From NCBI GenBank assembly GCA_023336875.1, contig JAMBLH010000312.1:1-7389 (forward strand): a stretch of DNA of 7,389 nucleotides, given 5' to 3'. Every line of letters begins with the position of its first letter. The stretch's first letter is position 1. Shown here piece by piece: positions 1-5,424 of the stretch. A program made the translations under genes and the position numbers. This DNA comes from Actinomycetes bacterium. GTDB taxonomy: Bacteria; Actinomycetota; Acidimicrobiia; Spongiisociales; UBA5794. The notes beneath the pieces were generated by a model. It did not search any database and had not been told where the DNA came from. It was given only the letters and a program-made list of their open reading frames with translations.

Positions 1-156
1 GCGCCTGCGAATCCGTGGGGAGCAACAACACTTGAGTGGCAAACCTCGTCGCCACCACCGCTCGAGAACTTCGACGACGTACCCCAGGTCGTGGGAGATC
101 CATACGGATACGGGGATCCAACGACGGTTCACTCAACTCTCGAGCCAACATCATGA
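1..156 (+). CDS. ctaD: Cytochrome c oxidase subunit I, C-terminal end (partial)
   Basis: This frame is open from the first base to a TGA at 154-156, giving 51 residues; the gene starts before the window. It contains NPWGATTLEWQTSSPPP, the hallmark C-terminal segment of bacterial aa3-type oxidase subunit I, followed by LENFDDVPQV. In the family this tail lies after the last membrane helix and faces the cytoplasm. The catalytic part, with the heme a, heme a3 and CuB ligands, is outside the window. The stop overlaps the start of the subunit IV gene by 4 nt (ATGA at 153-156), so the two are probably translationally coupled in one oxidase operon. The C-terminal motif is distinctive and the assignment is firm; only the rest of the protein cannot be judged. 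Confidence 0.92.
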   Translation, partial: APANPWGATTLEWQTSSPPPLENFDDVPQVVGDPYGYGDPTTVHSTLEPTS

Positions 157-380
157 CTGAGAACACGCCCGTCACAAAGGATGACCGATCAACCGGCATG
201 GGCATCGGCACCAAGGTCATTCTGATACTCGCCGCCCTCACTGCAATCGAGTACGTCATTGCTGTAGCCAAGCCACCAGGTCAGATCGCGTTGATATTTG
301 CCATCGCCATCACCAAGGCAGTACTGATCGTCATGTACTTCATGCACGTTCGCCAGATTTGGGAAGAGGACCATGCATGA
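153..380 (+). CDS. ctaF: Cytochrome c oxidase subunit IV, small prokaryotic type
   Basis: Predicted 75-residue membrane protein. The N-terminal ~18 residues are polar, then two hydrophobic helices follow (about 20-38 and 44-63), ending in the YFMHVRQIW motif at 62-70. This two-helix plan with FMH after the second helix is typical of the prokaryotic oxidase subunit IV family, an accessory subunit that stabilises the heme-copper core. The ATG at 153 is chosen because it overlaps the ctaD stop by 4 nt. An in-frame GTG at 36 would add 39 Arg-rich residues lying entirely over the ctaD coding sequence and is rejected. There is no clear ribosome binding site, consistent with coupling to ctaD. The stop in turn overlaps ctaE by 4 nt. 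The symbol follows the small-subunit naming used in Bacillus; longer four-helix actinobacterial proteins also carry the name CtaF. Confidence 0.85.
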   Translation: MTENTPVTKDDRSTGMGIGTKVILILAALTAIEYVIAVAKPPGQIALIFAIAITKAVLIVMYFMHVRQIWEEDHA

Positions 381-955
381 CAACCGCTAATCCGGAAGTC
401 CACAGCGAGCACGCGTCGCCCAAGCAGCGCTTAGCTATCAACCGGCTCGGTCTGTGGCTCTTCATACTCAGCGAATCGATGCTATTCGCCGGGCTTCTGA
501 TGGTGCGTTTCTCACTTCTCGGCACGTACACAGCTGAGGAGTTGTCACAGATCACAGGATTGATCATCACGGTGATCCTGCTGCTCTCGTCGTTCACGGC
601 GTACCAGGCTGAACGCTCGATGCGAAGTGGAGACGTGTCCCGCACCAAGCAGTACCTATTGCTTACCCTTGGCCTCGGCGCCATTTTCACGGCCGGCGTT
701 GCATTCGAATGGTACGAAGCGTTGGAAGCGTTCCCACCGAGCACACCGTTCGGATCAGTGTTCTTCACGATGACAGGCCTGCATGCGTTCCACGTGATCA
801 CGGGTCTCGTAATCATCGCAATCGTGTACAGCCGCGTGCGACGTGCTACTTATGCATCTTCAGATTCCTGGCCCGTTGAGGCGTCGGTCAAATACTGGCA
901 CTTTGTAGACGTCGTGTGGGTGTTCTTCTATCCAGCCTTGTACCTACTCAACTAA
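377..955 (+). CDS. ctaE: Cytochrome c oxidase subunit III
   Basis: A 192-residue integral membrane protein of the five-helix bacterial subunit III type, part of the terminal oxidase that reduces oxygen to water. Helices fall at about 22-44, 57-78, 92-112, 127-150 and 173-190. Family motifs include FILSESMLF with the conserved Glu33, GLHAFHVITGLV (134-145) and YWHFVDVVWVFFYP (173-186). The ATG at 377 is preferred over an in-frame TTG at 359. It overlaps the subunit IV stop (ATGA) and has GAGGA at 366-370, 6 nt upstream. Length is normal for actinobacterial subunit III, which lacks the first two helices of the mitochondrial protein. It lies third in a ctaD-ctaF-ctaE order, 36 nt before a cupredoxin lipoprotein that probably belongs to the same transcript. 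Identification is secure. Confidence 0.95.
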   Translation: MTTANPEVHSEHASPKQRLAINRLGLWLFILSESMLFAGLLMVRFSLLGTYTAEELSQITGLIITVILLLSSFTAYQAERSMRSGDVSRTKQYLLLTLGLGAIFTAGVAFEWYEALEAFPPSTPFGSVFFTMTGLHAFHVITGLVIIAIVYSRVRRATYASSDSWPVEASVKYWHFVDVVWVFFYPALYLLN

Positions 956-991
956 CAACCCAACCCGCCTGGTGCGGAAAAGGAGATAAAC

Positions 992-1543
992 ATGTCAAGA
1001 ATACGAAACGGTTGGCGAATCACGATACTTGCGCTCGCAGTGGTGCTCGTGGCTGCGGCCTGCGGTGGCGACAGCGCTGCAGAACCGGACGACAGCGGGA
1101 ACATCACGATCGATCTCAGCGAGTTTTCGTTCTCGCCCGACGGGCTCAATCTAAAGGTTGGCGATACCGTCACCATCACACTTCGGAACACAGGCGAAAA
1201 GCCGCATGAGTGGATGATTGGCCGCGATGTCGACACTGACGAAGGTTTCCCCGATGGCTTCCATGAGAACTTCTTCGACGACGTCATGGGAATCGCCGTC
1301 GCTCCGGAGGATGCCGCCATGGGTCAGTCAGATATGGACATGGATTCCACCGATACGACCGTGGCCGCCATGGAGGATGAGATGGGCCACGGCTTCATGG
1401 TCATGCGTCCGCCGGGGGAGCAGGCCACCGTCACGTTCACGGTTACCGAGGATCAGATCGGCGAGTGGGAGATGGCCTGCTTCGAAGAGGACGGAGCCCA
1501 CTACGACGACGGCATGAAGGGCAAAGTTACGGTAGAAGCTTAG
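992..1543 (+). CDS. Lipoprotein cupredoxin of the oxidase operon, with Met/Asp-rich insert
   Basis: A 183-residue exported copper protein. A positively charged start and a hydrophobic stretch (10-22) lead to a lipobox VAAAC with Cys24, so the mature protein should be a lipoprotein on the outer face of the membrane. The rest is a cupredoxin fold. Likely type-1 copper ligands are His72 (in KPHEWMIG), Cys163, His170 and Met175. The Cys-to-His spacing is C-x6-H followed by H-x4-M, two residues longer than the common C-x4-H-x4-M. Between the first His and the Cys is a large insert (about 99-138) rich in Met, Asp and Glu, including MGQSDMDMD and DEMGHGFMVM, which could bind extra copper. A strong AGGAG (981-985) precedes the ATG by 6 nt. 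Its position right after ctaE suggests electron transfer to, or copper delivery for, the oxidase; this is inferred from context. A strong hairpin follows the stop. Confidence 0.85.
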   Translation: MSRIRNGWRITILALAVVLVAAACGGDSAAEPDDSGNITIDLSEFSFSPDGLNLKVGDTVTITLRNTGEKPHEWMIGRDVDTDEGFPDGFHENFFDDVMGIAVAPEDAAMGQSDMDMDSTDTTVAAMEDEMGHGFMVMRPPGEQATVTFTVTEDQIGEWEMACFEEDGAHYDDGMKGKVTVEA

Positions 1544-1554
1544 AGCACATTGCC

Positions 1555-1591
1555 CTCGGGGGAGGGCGCCCCTCTGTTGCCCTCCCCCGAG
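1555..1591. terminator. Strong hairpin between convergent genes
   Basis: A perfect 12-bp GC-rich inverted repeat (CTCGGGGGAGGG at 1555-1566, CCCTCCCCCGAG at 1580-1591) encloses a 13-nt loop. It begins 11 nt after the cupredoxin stop and lies 43 nt past the end of the convergent peptidase gene, so it can serve both directions. There is no classical T-run directly after the stem on either strand. It is therefore a terminator-like structure rather than a canonical intrinsic terminator, as is common in actinobacteria. Confidence 0.75.
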
Positions 1592-1634
1592 CAATCCTCG
1601 AATGGGCGTACCGATTCTTCTTTGACGCCTCCGA

Positions 1635-2792
1635 TCATGGACAGGCTGAACGGACCGTGGGATATGGGTTCACGGCGCTTCCGCCACCGGGTCGAATCTC
1701 AAAGTGGACATGGGGCGACGTGCCCTCCGCGTTGCCTGAATTGCCAACGAGTCCGATCGTCTGTCCTTTTTCAACCCGCTGCCCATCACGTAGGCCCGCT
1801 GGATAGCCGTTGAGATGGGCGTAGTAGTACTTGTTTCCATCGTCGCCGTATAGATATGTGACGGTCCCGCCGAGGTTGACAGTCCTTATCTTGATGGTTC
1901 CACTTGTCACGGCAGGCGTTGGCGTTCCACGCTTGGCGAACATGTCAACACCCTTGTGCGTACGACCACCTGATCGCGGGAACGCCCATGAGTTGATGAA
2001 CGAAGCACCACCCTGTACCGGACAGACGAACCCTGTCGTCGCAACCGGAGGAAGCCCACGTACGGATGCGGACTTGTTTGCACGGATCAGCGCAAGCTCG
2101 GTTTCACGTTTCTTCCGCTGTGCCTCCTGGTACTCCGCTCTGATGCCCTGGTAGTCGCGCTCTGCGTCGGCAAGTATGTGCTGGGCTGATTCGAGAGACA
2201 CCTGGACGACGTCAGCTGCGTTCTGAGCCTCGAAAGCCAATACGGACATCACAGCACGATTGGCCTCGAGATCGTCGCCTAATCGTTCGACTTCACGCGA
2301 AACCACGAGGAGCCGGTTGAGGTCAACCCGCTGACGGTCTCGGAGCTGCTCACCGATGTACCGGGCCATCACCACATCCTGGAATGTTTCCGCCACGAGA
2401 GTGACGGATAGATCTTTCGAGCCAGATCCCACATATGCCTCGACAATCGCCTCTCCAAGCCGCGCATCGAGATCGTCGGATTCCAGCCGGTACGCCTCCA
2501 GCCTATCCTGGGTGAGATCGACCTTCTCCTCGACGTCTTCCAGGGCCGTGTGCGCTCGGTCGTACTCGATCAGAGCTGCTTCCACCTGATCTTCGACTCT
2601 CACGACGCTCTGATAGGCGGCATTTCGATCTGATTTCGCGTGCTCGACGTCACCAGATGTCTGGGCGCCAACGGACGTAGCCGAGATCACGAAGAGCAGT
2701 CCTGTGCCGATGAATATCGAAAACCGCGGCACCGCCATCGTCAAGCGCCGTGCGCGATGATGGGCGCGTTGATGTAGATGATCAGAGGACAT
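1635..2792 (-). CDS. Secreted coiled-coil M23 murein metallopeptidase
   Basis: A 385-residue exported protein of the EnvC/NlpD-like layout: signal sequence, long coiled coil, then a C-terminal LytM/M23 domain. The hydrophobic stretch is at about 24-40, with a likely signal peptidase site after SVGA (residue 43). Residues ~46-240 are rich in Glu, Arg, Ala and Leu with heptad character. The M23 domain (about 255-385) keeps the zinc ligands His279 and Asp283 (HKGVD) and His363 (HVHFEI), plus the active-site histidines His326 (YYYAHL) and His361, so it should be catalytically competent against peptidoglycan cross-links. The tail AVNPYPTVRSAC is typical of actinobacterial relatives. Start: ATG at 2792 has a -10-like box 8 nt upstream. 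An in-frame ATG at residue 19 (2736-2738) would give a tidier signal peptide and cannot be excluded. The coiled coil in relatives regulates or recruits the hydrolase. Convergent with the oxidase operon and transcribed alone. Confidence 0.9.
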   Translation of the reverse strand: MSSDHLHQRAHHRARRLTMAVPRFSIFIGTGLLFVISATSVGAQTSGDVEHAKSDRNAAYQSVVRVEDQVEAALIEYDRAHTALEDVEEKVDLTQDRLEAYRLESDDLDARLGEAIVEAYVGSGSKDLSVTLVAETFQDVVMARYIGEQLRDRQRVDLNRLLVVSREVERLGDDLEANRAVMSVLAFEAQNAADVVQVSLESAQHILADAERDYQGIRAEYQEAQRKKRETELALIRANKSASVRGLPPVATTGFVCPVQGGASFINSWAFPRSGGRTHKGVDMFAKRGTPTPAVTSGTIKIRTVNLGGTVTYLYGDDGNKYYYAHLNGYPAGLRDGQRVEKGQTIGLVGNSGNAEGTSPHVHFEIRPGGGSAVNPYPTVRSACP

Positions 2793-2800
2793 GATCTACT

Positions 2801-2806
2801 ATCCTA
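2801..2806 (-). promoter_or_regulatory. Candidate -10 box of the M23 peptidase gene (possibly leaderless)
   Basis: On the minus strand TAGGAT (TANNNT form) ends 8 nt before the ATG at 2792, the spacing expected if transcription starts at or next to the A of the start codon. The only ribosome-binding-like string, AGGA, lies inside this hexamer, so the same bases could act as a weak Shine-Dalgarno instead. The -35 region is poor. A half-site shared with the BlaI-type operator (minus strand CTACGAC, forward 2808-2814) abuts this box. Confidence 0.4.
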
Positions 2807-2821
2807 TGTCGTAGTTCCGGA

Positions 2822-2834
2822 TATCGCAGCGATA
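2822..2834. promoter_or_regulatory. 13-bp palindrome at the -35 position of the peptidase gene
   Basis: TATCGCAGCGATA is a perfect odd-centred palindrome (6 bp, one central base, 6 bp). Relative to the proposed -10 box of the M23 gene it occupies the expected -35 zone, where a repressor or activator could bind. A single 6-bp-arm palindrome can occur by chance, so this is a candidate operator only. Confidence 0.3.
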
Positions 2835-2886
2835 GATGACAGAGCGGGCCTGACCTCGATCAGCGCACCGGCTGTGTTCTTGGGAA

Positions 2887-3105
2887 TCACGACGCGGCCC
2901 CCACGAATACTGCCGTGATCGCAACAACCACGAGCAGTATGCCACCCTCCAGGCGGACAACCCGCCGGAGGTGGTCAGAGATGTCGTTGTCATCCGGGGT
3001 GGCTTCGAGCCATGGGATGACCACGAAGTGGTTGTAGGCACCCATCGCTGCTGCAGCACCGACGGCAAGCTCGTGCCAACGAGCGGTAGGAAACCAAGAA
3101 CATAC
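2887..3105 (-). pseudogene. CopD-like copper resistance protein, C-terminal remnant
   Basis: The minus strand is open for 72 codons between a TGA at 3106-3108 and a TGA at 2887-2889. The product resembles the last two membrane helices of CopD/YcnJ-family copper-import proteins. It has a first helix ending in GAYNHFVVIPWLEA, a charged loop PDDNDISDHLRRVVRLEGG, and a final helix LLVVVAITAVFVGAAS that ends just as CopD proteins usually do. The family pattern is a Gly-Ala-x-Asn turn, a Leu-x-Pro segment, an RR-V-x-x-E loop and a final T-A-x-L/F-V helix. The first in-frame ATG is at residue 21 and would cut into the first helix, and the six or so upstream helices are missing, so this looks like a decayed 3' fragment. 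It lies 37 nt after the M56 gene on the same strand, suggesting an ancestral blaI-M56-copD operon. A different-frame ORF over this interval is only a shadow. Which copy of CopD it came from is unknown. Confidence 0.65.
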
Positions 3106-3142
3106 TCATGATGTCGCGTCGCGTCCTAGAAGTGGGTTTTGA

Positions 3143-4015
3143 TCAGAGCCAGAACACGACGAGTGTTGTCAGAGAGATGCCACCAAGCATCATTGCTGAT
3201 GCGTACATCAATGTCCGTATCGGTGTGTCCGGCGTTGCTTGATGCCCACCGAGAGCATCGAGGCGATCAACAAGGTTGCCAGCCGTGAATGCTGCGACGC
3301 CTGCCACAGCGGGAGCACCACTGATAGCAAGAAGCGCTCGTCGCGTGGCGAACCAATCAGTTGTCTGAGAGTCGGCGGCGTGCTCGAGAGCGGACGCAAG
3401 CGCATCGACCAACCACCGCGTTGGAAAAAACCAGGACGCGACGGGCTCAAGCATGCCGACGAGGGTCAGATGAAGTCTGTGGTTGAGAGAGAGGTGTGCC
3501 GCCTCATGCTCGACGACTGACACAAGCTCTGGCACCGAGAGTTGCTCGAGCAGTCCGTCAGTGATAACTACCTGAGGGTGGTGGCCGCCAATAGCGTATG
3601 CCAGGGGCTGGTGAGCGCTCAGAACCACGAGTTCGTGCCCTGCGAGCGTGAAATGCACCCCGACCGACGGTTCGATCCGCAATCGATCCTCGACCTTGCG
3701 AACCCTTCGGTATCCAATCCCCATCGTCACGATCAACGTAACCGCTGTGATCGCTGAGAACCATCCAACAATCGAACTCCCAGGGAAGAAGTGTCGGTTG
3801 AGCATCGACCCGCCTCCAACTGCGACGATCACAGGAACAGCGCACACAACAAGGGCAATACACAAGAGGACAACTCCGCTCGACATGGTGACTGCGTTGT
3901 ATCGCGTGAGCTCAACCGGGCGGAAAGCGGCCCGGACACGACGAGCCAGCAACGGCATAGCAACGAGACTGACGGTCGCGACGATCAGGGCCACGGAGGC
4001 CATGTCGCTCCTCAT
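3143..4015 (-). CDS. M56-family membrane metallopeptidase (BlaR1/MecR1-like, no sensor domain)
   Basis: A 290-residue integral membrane zinc protease. Hydrophobic helices lie at about 7-24, 45-67 and 82-101, then a cytoplasmic catalytic region and a last helix at about 270-289. The gluzincin motif HEAAH is at 170-174 and the probable third zinc ligand is Glu211 in LEHAAD. The preceding QPLAYAIGGHHPQVVITDGLLEQL segment (136-159) is characteristic of M56. In BlaR1/MecR1 an extracellular penicillin-binding domain follows the last helix; here the protein ends at that helix, so it cannot sense beta-lactams in the known way. The ATG overlaps the BlaI stop by 4 nt (ATGA on the minus strand, 4012-4015), giving tight coupling. 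By family analogy it should cleave, or cause cleavage of, the BlaI repressor when its signal arrives. The signal is unknown; neighbouring genes suggest copper or envelope stress, which is inference. Confidence 0.88.
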   Translation of the reverse strand: MRSDMASVALIVATVSLVAMPLLARRVRAAFRPVELTRYNAVTMSSGVVLLCIALVVCAVPVIVAVGGGSMLNRHFFPGSSIVGWFSAITAVTLIVTMGIGYRRVRKVEDRLRIEPSVGVHFTLAGHELVVLSAHQPLAYAIGGHHPQVVITDGLLEQLSVPELVSVVEHEAAHLSLNHRLHLTLVGMLEPVASWFFPTRWLVDALASALEHAADSQTTDWFATRRALLAISGAPAVAGVAAFTAGNLVDRLDALGGHQATPDTPIRTLMYASAMMLGGISLTTLVVFWL

Positions 4016-4362
4016 TGCTCGTCCAACATGAGTTTCAGCCGACGACGTTCGGATGCCGAAAGCTGCTCGGTGAACCGTGCGAGGGCGATCGAACGGTCGC
4101 CGGCAGTTTCAAGAATTTCCTCCATCCGGATCGCGGCATGCTCGCTGCGAGTTCGCACGGGGGCGTAGGCGTAGGCCCGACCGCGTCGTTCGCGATTCAG
4201 GCGACCCTTCTTCCACAGCCGCGCCAACACAGTCATGACGGTTGTGTACTCCACCGTTCGTTCCGCTGGAAGTTGGGCTTGCACATTTCGAGGTGTGAGC
4301 GAATCATCGGCACCCCACAGGACATCCATGACGGCATTCTCGAGAAACGGATCTTTGGACAT
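4012..4362 (-). CDS. BlaI/MecI-family transcriptional repressor
   Basis: A 116-residue winged-helix repressor. The N-terminus (FLENAVMDVLWGADDSLTP, 6-24) and the recognition helix region TVEYTTVMTVLARLWKKGRL (36-55) match the BlaI/MecI/CopY fold, followed by the wing RERRGRAYAYAP (57-68) and a C-terminal helical dimerisation part (72-116). There is no Cys pair at the C-terminus, so it is not a CopY-type copper sensor; release is more likely through the adjacent M56 protease. Start: ATG at 4362 places the domain normally. Extending the frame to ATG 4584 would add 74 residues without family character across the operator and promoter, and is rejected. The ribosome binding site is weak (GGAA about 9 nt upstream). 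It should repress its own operon through the dyad at 4405-4424 and possibly neighbouring promoters. Confidence 0.9.
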   Translation of the reverse strand: MSKDPFLENAVMDVLWGADDSLTPRNVQAQLPAERTVEYTTVMTVLARLWKKGRLNRERRGRAYAYAPVRTRSEHAAIRMEEILETAGDRSIALARFTEQLSASERRRLKLMLDEQ

Positions 4363-4403
4363 TGAGCATGTTCCAAGCGTGTCGGGGTTTCTTGACCGCC
4401 GCG

Positions 4404-4433
4404 ATACTACGACTCGTCGTAGGAAATCGTCAG
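4404..4433 (-). promoter_or_regulatory. Candidate promoter of the blaI-M56 operon
   Basis: Read on the minus strand, a -35-like CTGACG (forward 4428-4433) and a -10-like TAGTAT (forward 4404-4409) are separated by 18 bp. This would give a 5' leader of roughly 35 nt before the ATG at 4362. The BlaI-type dyad occupies the spacer and most of the -10 box, as expected for autorepression. The hexamers match consensus only partly (4 of 6 each). Confidence 0.45.
4405..4424. promoter_or_regulatory. BlaI-type operator dyad
   Basis: TACTACGAC-TC-GTCGTAGGA is an inverted repeat with 9-bp arms, 8 of 9 positions symmetric; the inner 7 bp of each arm are perfect. Its TACTAC...GTAGTA-like core is the form recognised by BlaI/MecI-family repressors. 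It lies 43-62 nt upstream of the blaI start and overlaps the proposed promoter, so it fits an autoregulatory operator. Confidence 0.65.
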
Positions 4434-4543
4434 CAATCTTTGCGCTCAATCTAGTCTGCTCCGTCGACCACGGCTCGGAGAAATGTGCACCACTTCGCAT
4501 CTGAGCGATATCGACCACATCCCCTTCGACGCAGATTGCAGCC

Positions 4544-4559
4544 TTTACCCAAGCTTTAC
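4544..4559 (+). repeat. TTTAC direct repeat with 11-bp period
   Basis: TTTAC occurs at 4544-4548 and again at 4555-4559, exactly 11 bp apart. Comparing the two 11-bp units, 7 of 11 bases agree. Tandem half-sites one helical turn apart are the usual layout for OmpR/PhoB-type response regulators. The repeat lies 18 bp upstream of the TTGACA box that precedes the SHOCT-cupredoxin genes, so it may be a binding site for the regulator encoded at 5459-6154. Confidence 0.3.
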
Positions 4560-4577
4560 AGAACCAGTGGACGAGCC

Positions 4578-4610
4578 TTGACATCAGTCCTGTTACCTAG
4601 CAGCACTAGG
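4578..4610 (+). promoter_or_regulatory. Candidate promoter and dyad upstream of the SHOCT-cupredoxin genes
   Basis: A perfect -35 consensus TTGACA is at 4578-4583. No good -10 hexamer appears at 16-19 bp spacing. Instead a short dyad CCTAG-CAGCA-CTAGG covers 4596-4610, where the -10 would fall. A good -35 with a poor -10 and a dyad suggests a regulated promoter, but the exact start cannot be fixed by eye. It is 27-59 nt upstream of the ATG at 4637. Confidence 0.4.
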
Positions 4611-4636
4611 ACATTCACTAATGAAAGGAGCAACAC

Positions 4637-4852
4637 ATGATGTGGGGATACGGAGGTATGGGCATGATCTTCATGGCCCTCTTTTGGTTCGGAGTCGTTG
4701 CGCTGGTCGTATGGGGTATCAGAAGCACAGGAGACGCACGAGTCCGCCAGGATTCGTCAACGCGTGCCATTGAGATACTGGAACAACGCTATGCCAGGGG
4801 CGACATCGACTCATCCGAGTTCCAGGAACGACGGGCGGAGCTCGAGAGATGA
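4637..4852 (+). CDS. Met-rich SHOCT-domain small membrane protein
   Basis: A 71-residue protein with a short Met/Gly/Trp-rich N-terminus (MMWGYGGMGM), one membrane helix (about 9-28) and a C-terminal SHOCT module (about 43-70: AIEILEQRYARGDIDSSEFQERR). SHOCT is a short helical hairpin domain usually found at protein ends and thought to mediate oligomerisation or membrane association. Small proteins of this design often sit beside metal-handling genes. AAAGGAG at 4624-4630, 6 nt before the ATG, is a strong ribosome binding site and fixes the start. The stop overlaps the start of the next gene (ATGA at 4849-4852), so the pair is co-translated. The N-terminal methionines could contact copper, which is inference. 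Biochemical role unknown. Confidence 0.85.
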   Translation: MMWGYGGMGMIFMALFWFGVVALVVWGIRSTGDARVRQDSSTRAIEILEQRYARGDIDSSEFQERRAELER

Positions 4853-5370
4853 TCTCGATTCAGAAATCGTTGCTGGGATTCGGTATCGGAGCCGTCGCGA
4901 TCGCCATCTTCGGATTCGTGGTCCTGGGTGTGTTCGGGATGGACTCCTCGCAATCGTTCGGTATGTTCGGTTTCTCGCGCGACTCGGTGACGAACTCAAT
5001 CGGGAGGATGGGTGGAATGGGGCCAGGAATGATGGGAGGATTCTGGGGAGATTCCGGCGACGGTGAGTTGACGCAGCCGGCCTACCCCGATGCAGCCGCG
5101 GTGAATGTGAAGTTGGACGACTTCAGGTTCGAACCCTCCAACATCACCGTGCAAGAAGGAAAGGTCAATATCACCGTCGTGAACGAAGGAGCAGCCGTGC
5201 ACGATCTTTCGGTTCCCGACCTAGGTATCAGGATCGTTGCTTTACCGGGCGAAACCGTGACGACAGGGTTGAACTTCGCCGCTCCCGGCACGTACGACAC
5301 CCTGTGCTCGATACCAGGACACGCCTCATTGGGTATGACCGGAACACTCATCGTCCTGCCGCCAGCGTGA
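4849..5370 (+). CDS. Membrane-anchored cupredoxin with Met/Gly-rich linker
   Basis: A 173-residue protein with an N-terminal hydrophobic helix (about 8-30) and no lipobox or clear A-x-A site, so probably an uncleaved anchor. A flexible segment (about 31-75) includes GRMGGMGPGMMGGFWGD, followed by one cupredoxin domain (about 83-171). Type-1 copper ligands are His118 (AVHDLSV), Cys153, His158 and Met163 in the canonical C-x4-H-x4-M pattern (CSIPGHASLGM). The SD-like GGAG at 4837-4840 is 8 nt before the ATG, which overlaps the SHOCT gene stop by 4 nt. The domain should face the outside and either carry electrons or bind and buffer copper. The Met-rich linker is a plausible second copper site. 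It differs from the oxidase-operon cupredoxin in anchor, ligand spacing and lack of an acidic insert, so the two are not simple duplicates. Confidence 0.88.
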   Translation: MISIQKSLLGFGIGAVAIAIFGFVVLGVFGMDSSQSFGMFGFSRDSVTNSIGRMGGMGPGMMGGFWGDSGDGELTQPAYPDAAAVNVKLDDFRFEPSNITVQEGKVNITVVNEGAAVHDLSVPDLGIRIVALPGETVTTGLNFAAPGTYDTLCSIPGHASLGMTGTLIVLPPA

Positions 5371-5424
5371 CGAGTTCCCTGGTCGTGGACATGACGCGCC
5401 CATATTTGAGTAACCAAGTTTCGA

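Noticed and set aside
36..152. GTG-initiated N-terminal extension of the subunit IV gene
   Set aside because: The extra 39 residues are Arg-rich, unlike the family, and lie entirely over the ctaD C-terminus in another frame. The ATG overlapping the ctaD stop is the better start.
340..816. 158-codon minus-strand ORF across ctaE
   Set aside because: Antisense shadow of a clearly identified oxidase subunit gene, with no domain features of its own.
952..1320. 122-codon minus-strand ORF opposite the lipoprotein cupredoxin
   Set aside because: Ser/Pro-rich translation typical of the antisense of a GC-rich gene. The plus-strand cupredoxin has a strong ribosome binding site and conserved ligands.
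1501..1507. CTACGAC copy as a BlaI half-site inside the lipoprotein cupredoxin gene
   Set aside because: It lies in coding sequence for the ligand loop (HYDDG) with no symmetric partner and no promoter nearby, so it is most likely chance.
2799..3068. 89-codon minus-strand ORF between the peptidase and M56 genes
   Set aside because: The Ser/Arg/Trp-rich composition is that of a shadow frame. The frame one base over carries the recognisable CopD-like helices.
3648..4168. Two plus-strand ORFs over the M56 gene (127 and 125 codons)
   Set aside because: Thr/Arg- and Ser/His-rich shadows opposite a gene with an intact HEAAH protease motif.
4012..4362. BlaI as a CopY copper-sensing repressor
   Set aside because: CopY needs a C-terminal CxC-type cysteine cluster. 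This protein has no cysteine in its C-terminal part, so a direct copper-sensor call is not supported.
4363..4584. 74-residue N-terminal extension of BlaI from ATG 4584
   Set aside because: BlaI homologues begin near the ATG at 4362. The extension has no domain character and covers the operator and promoter.
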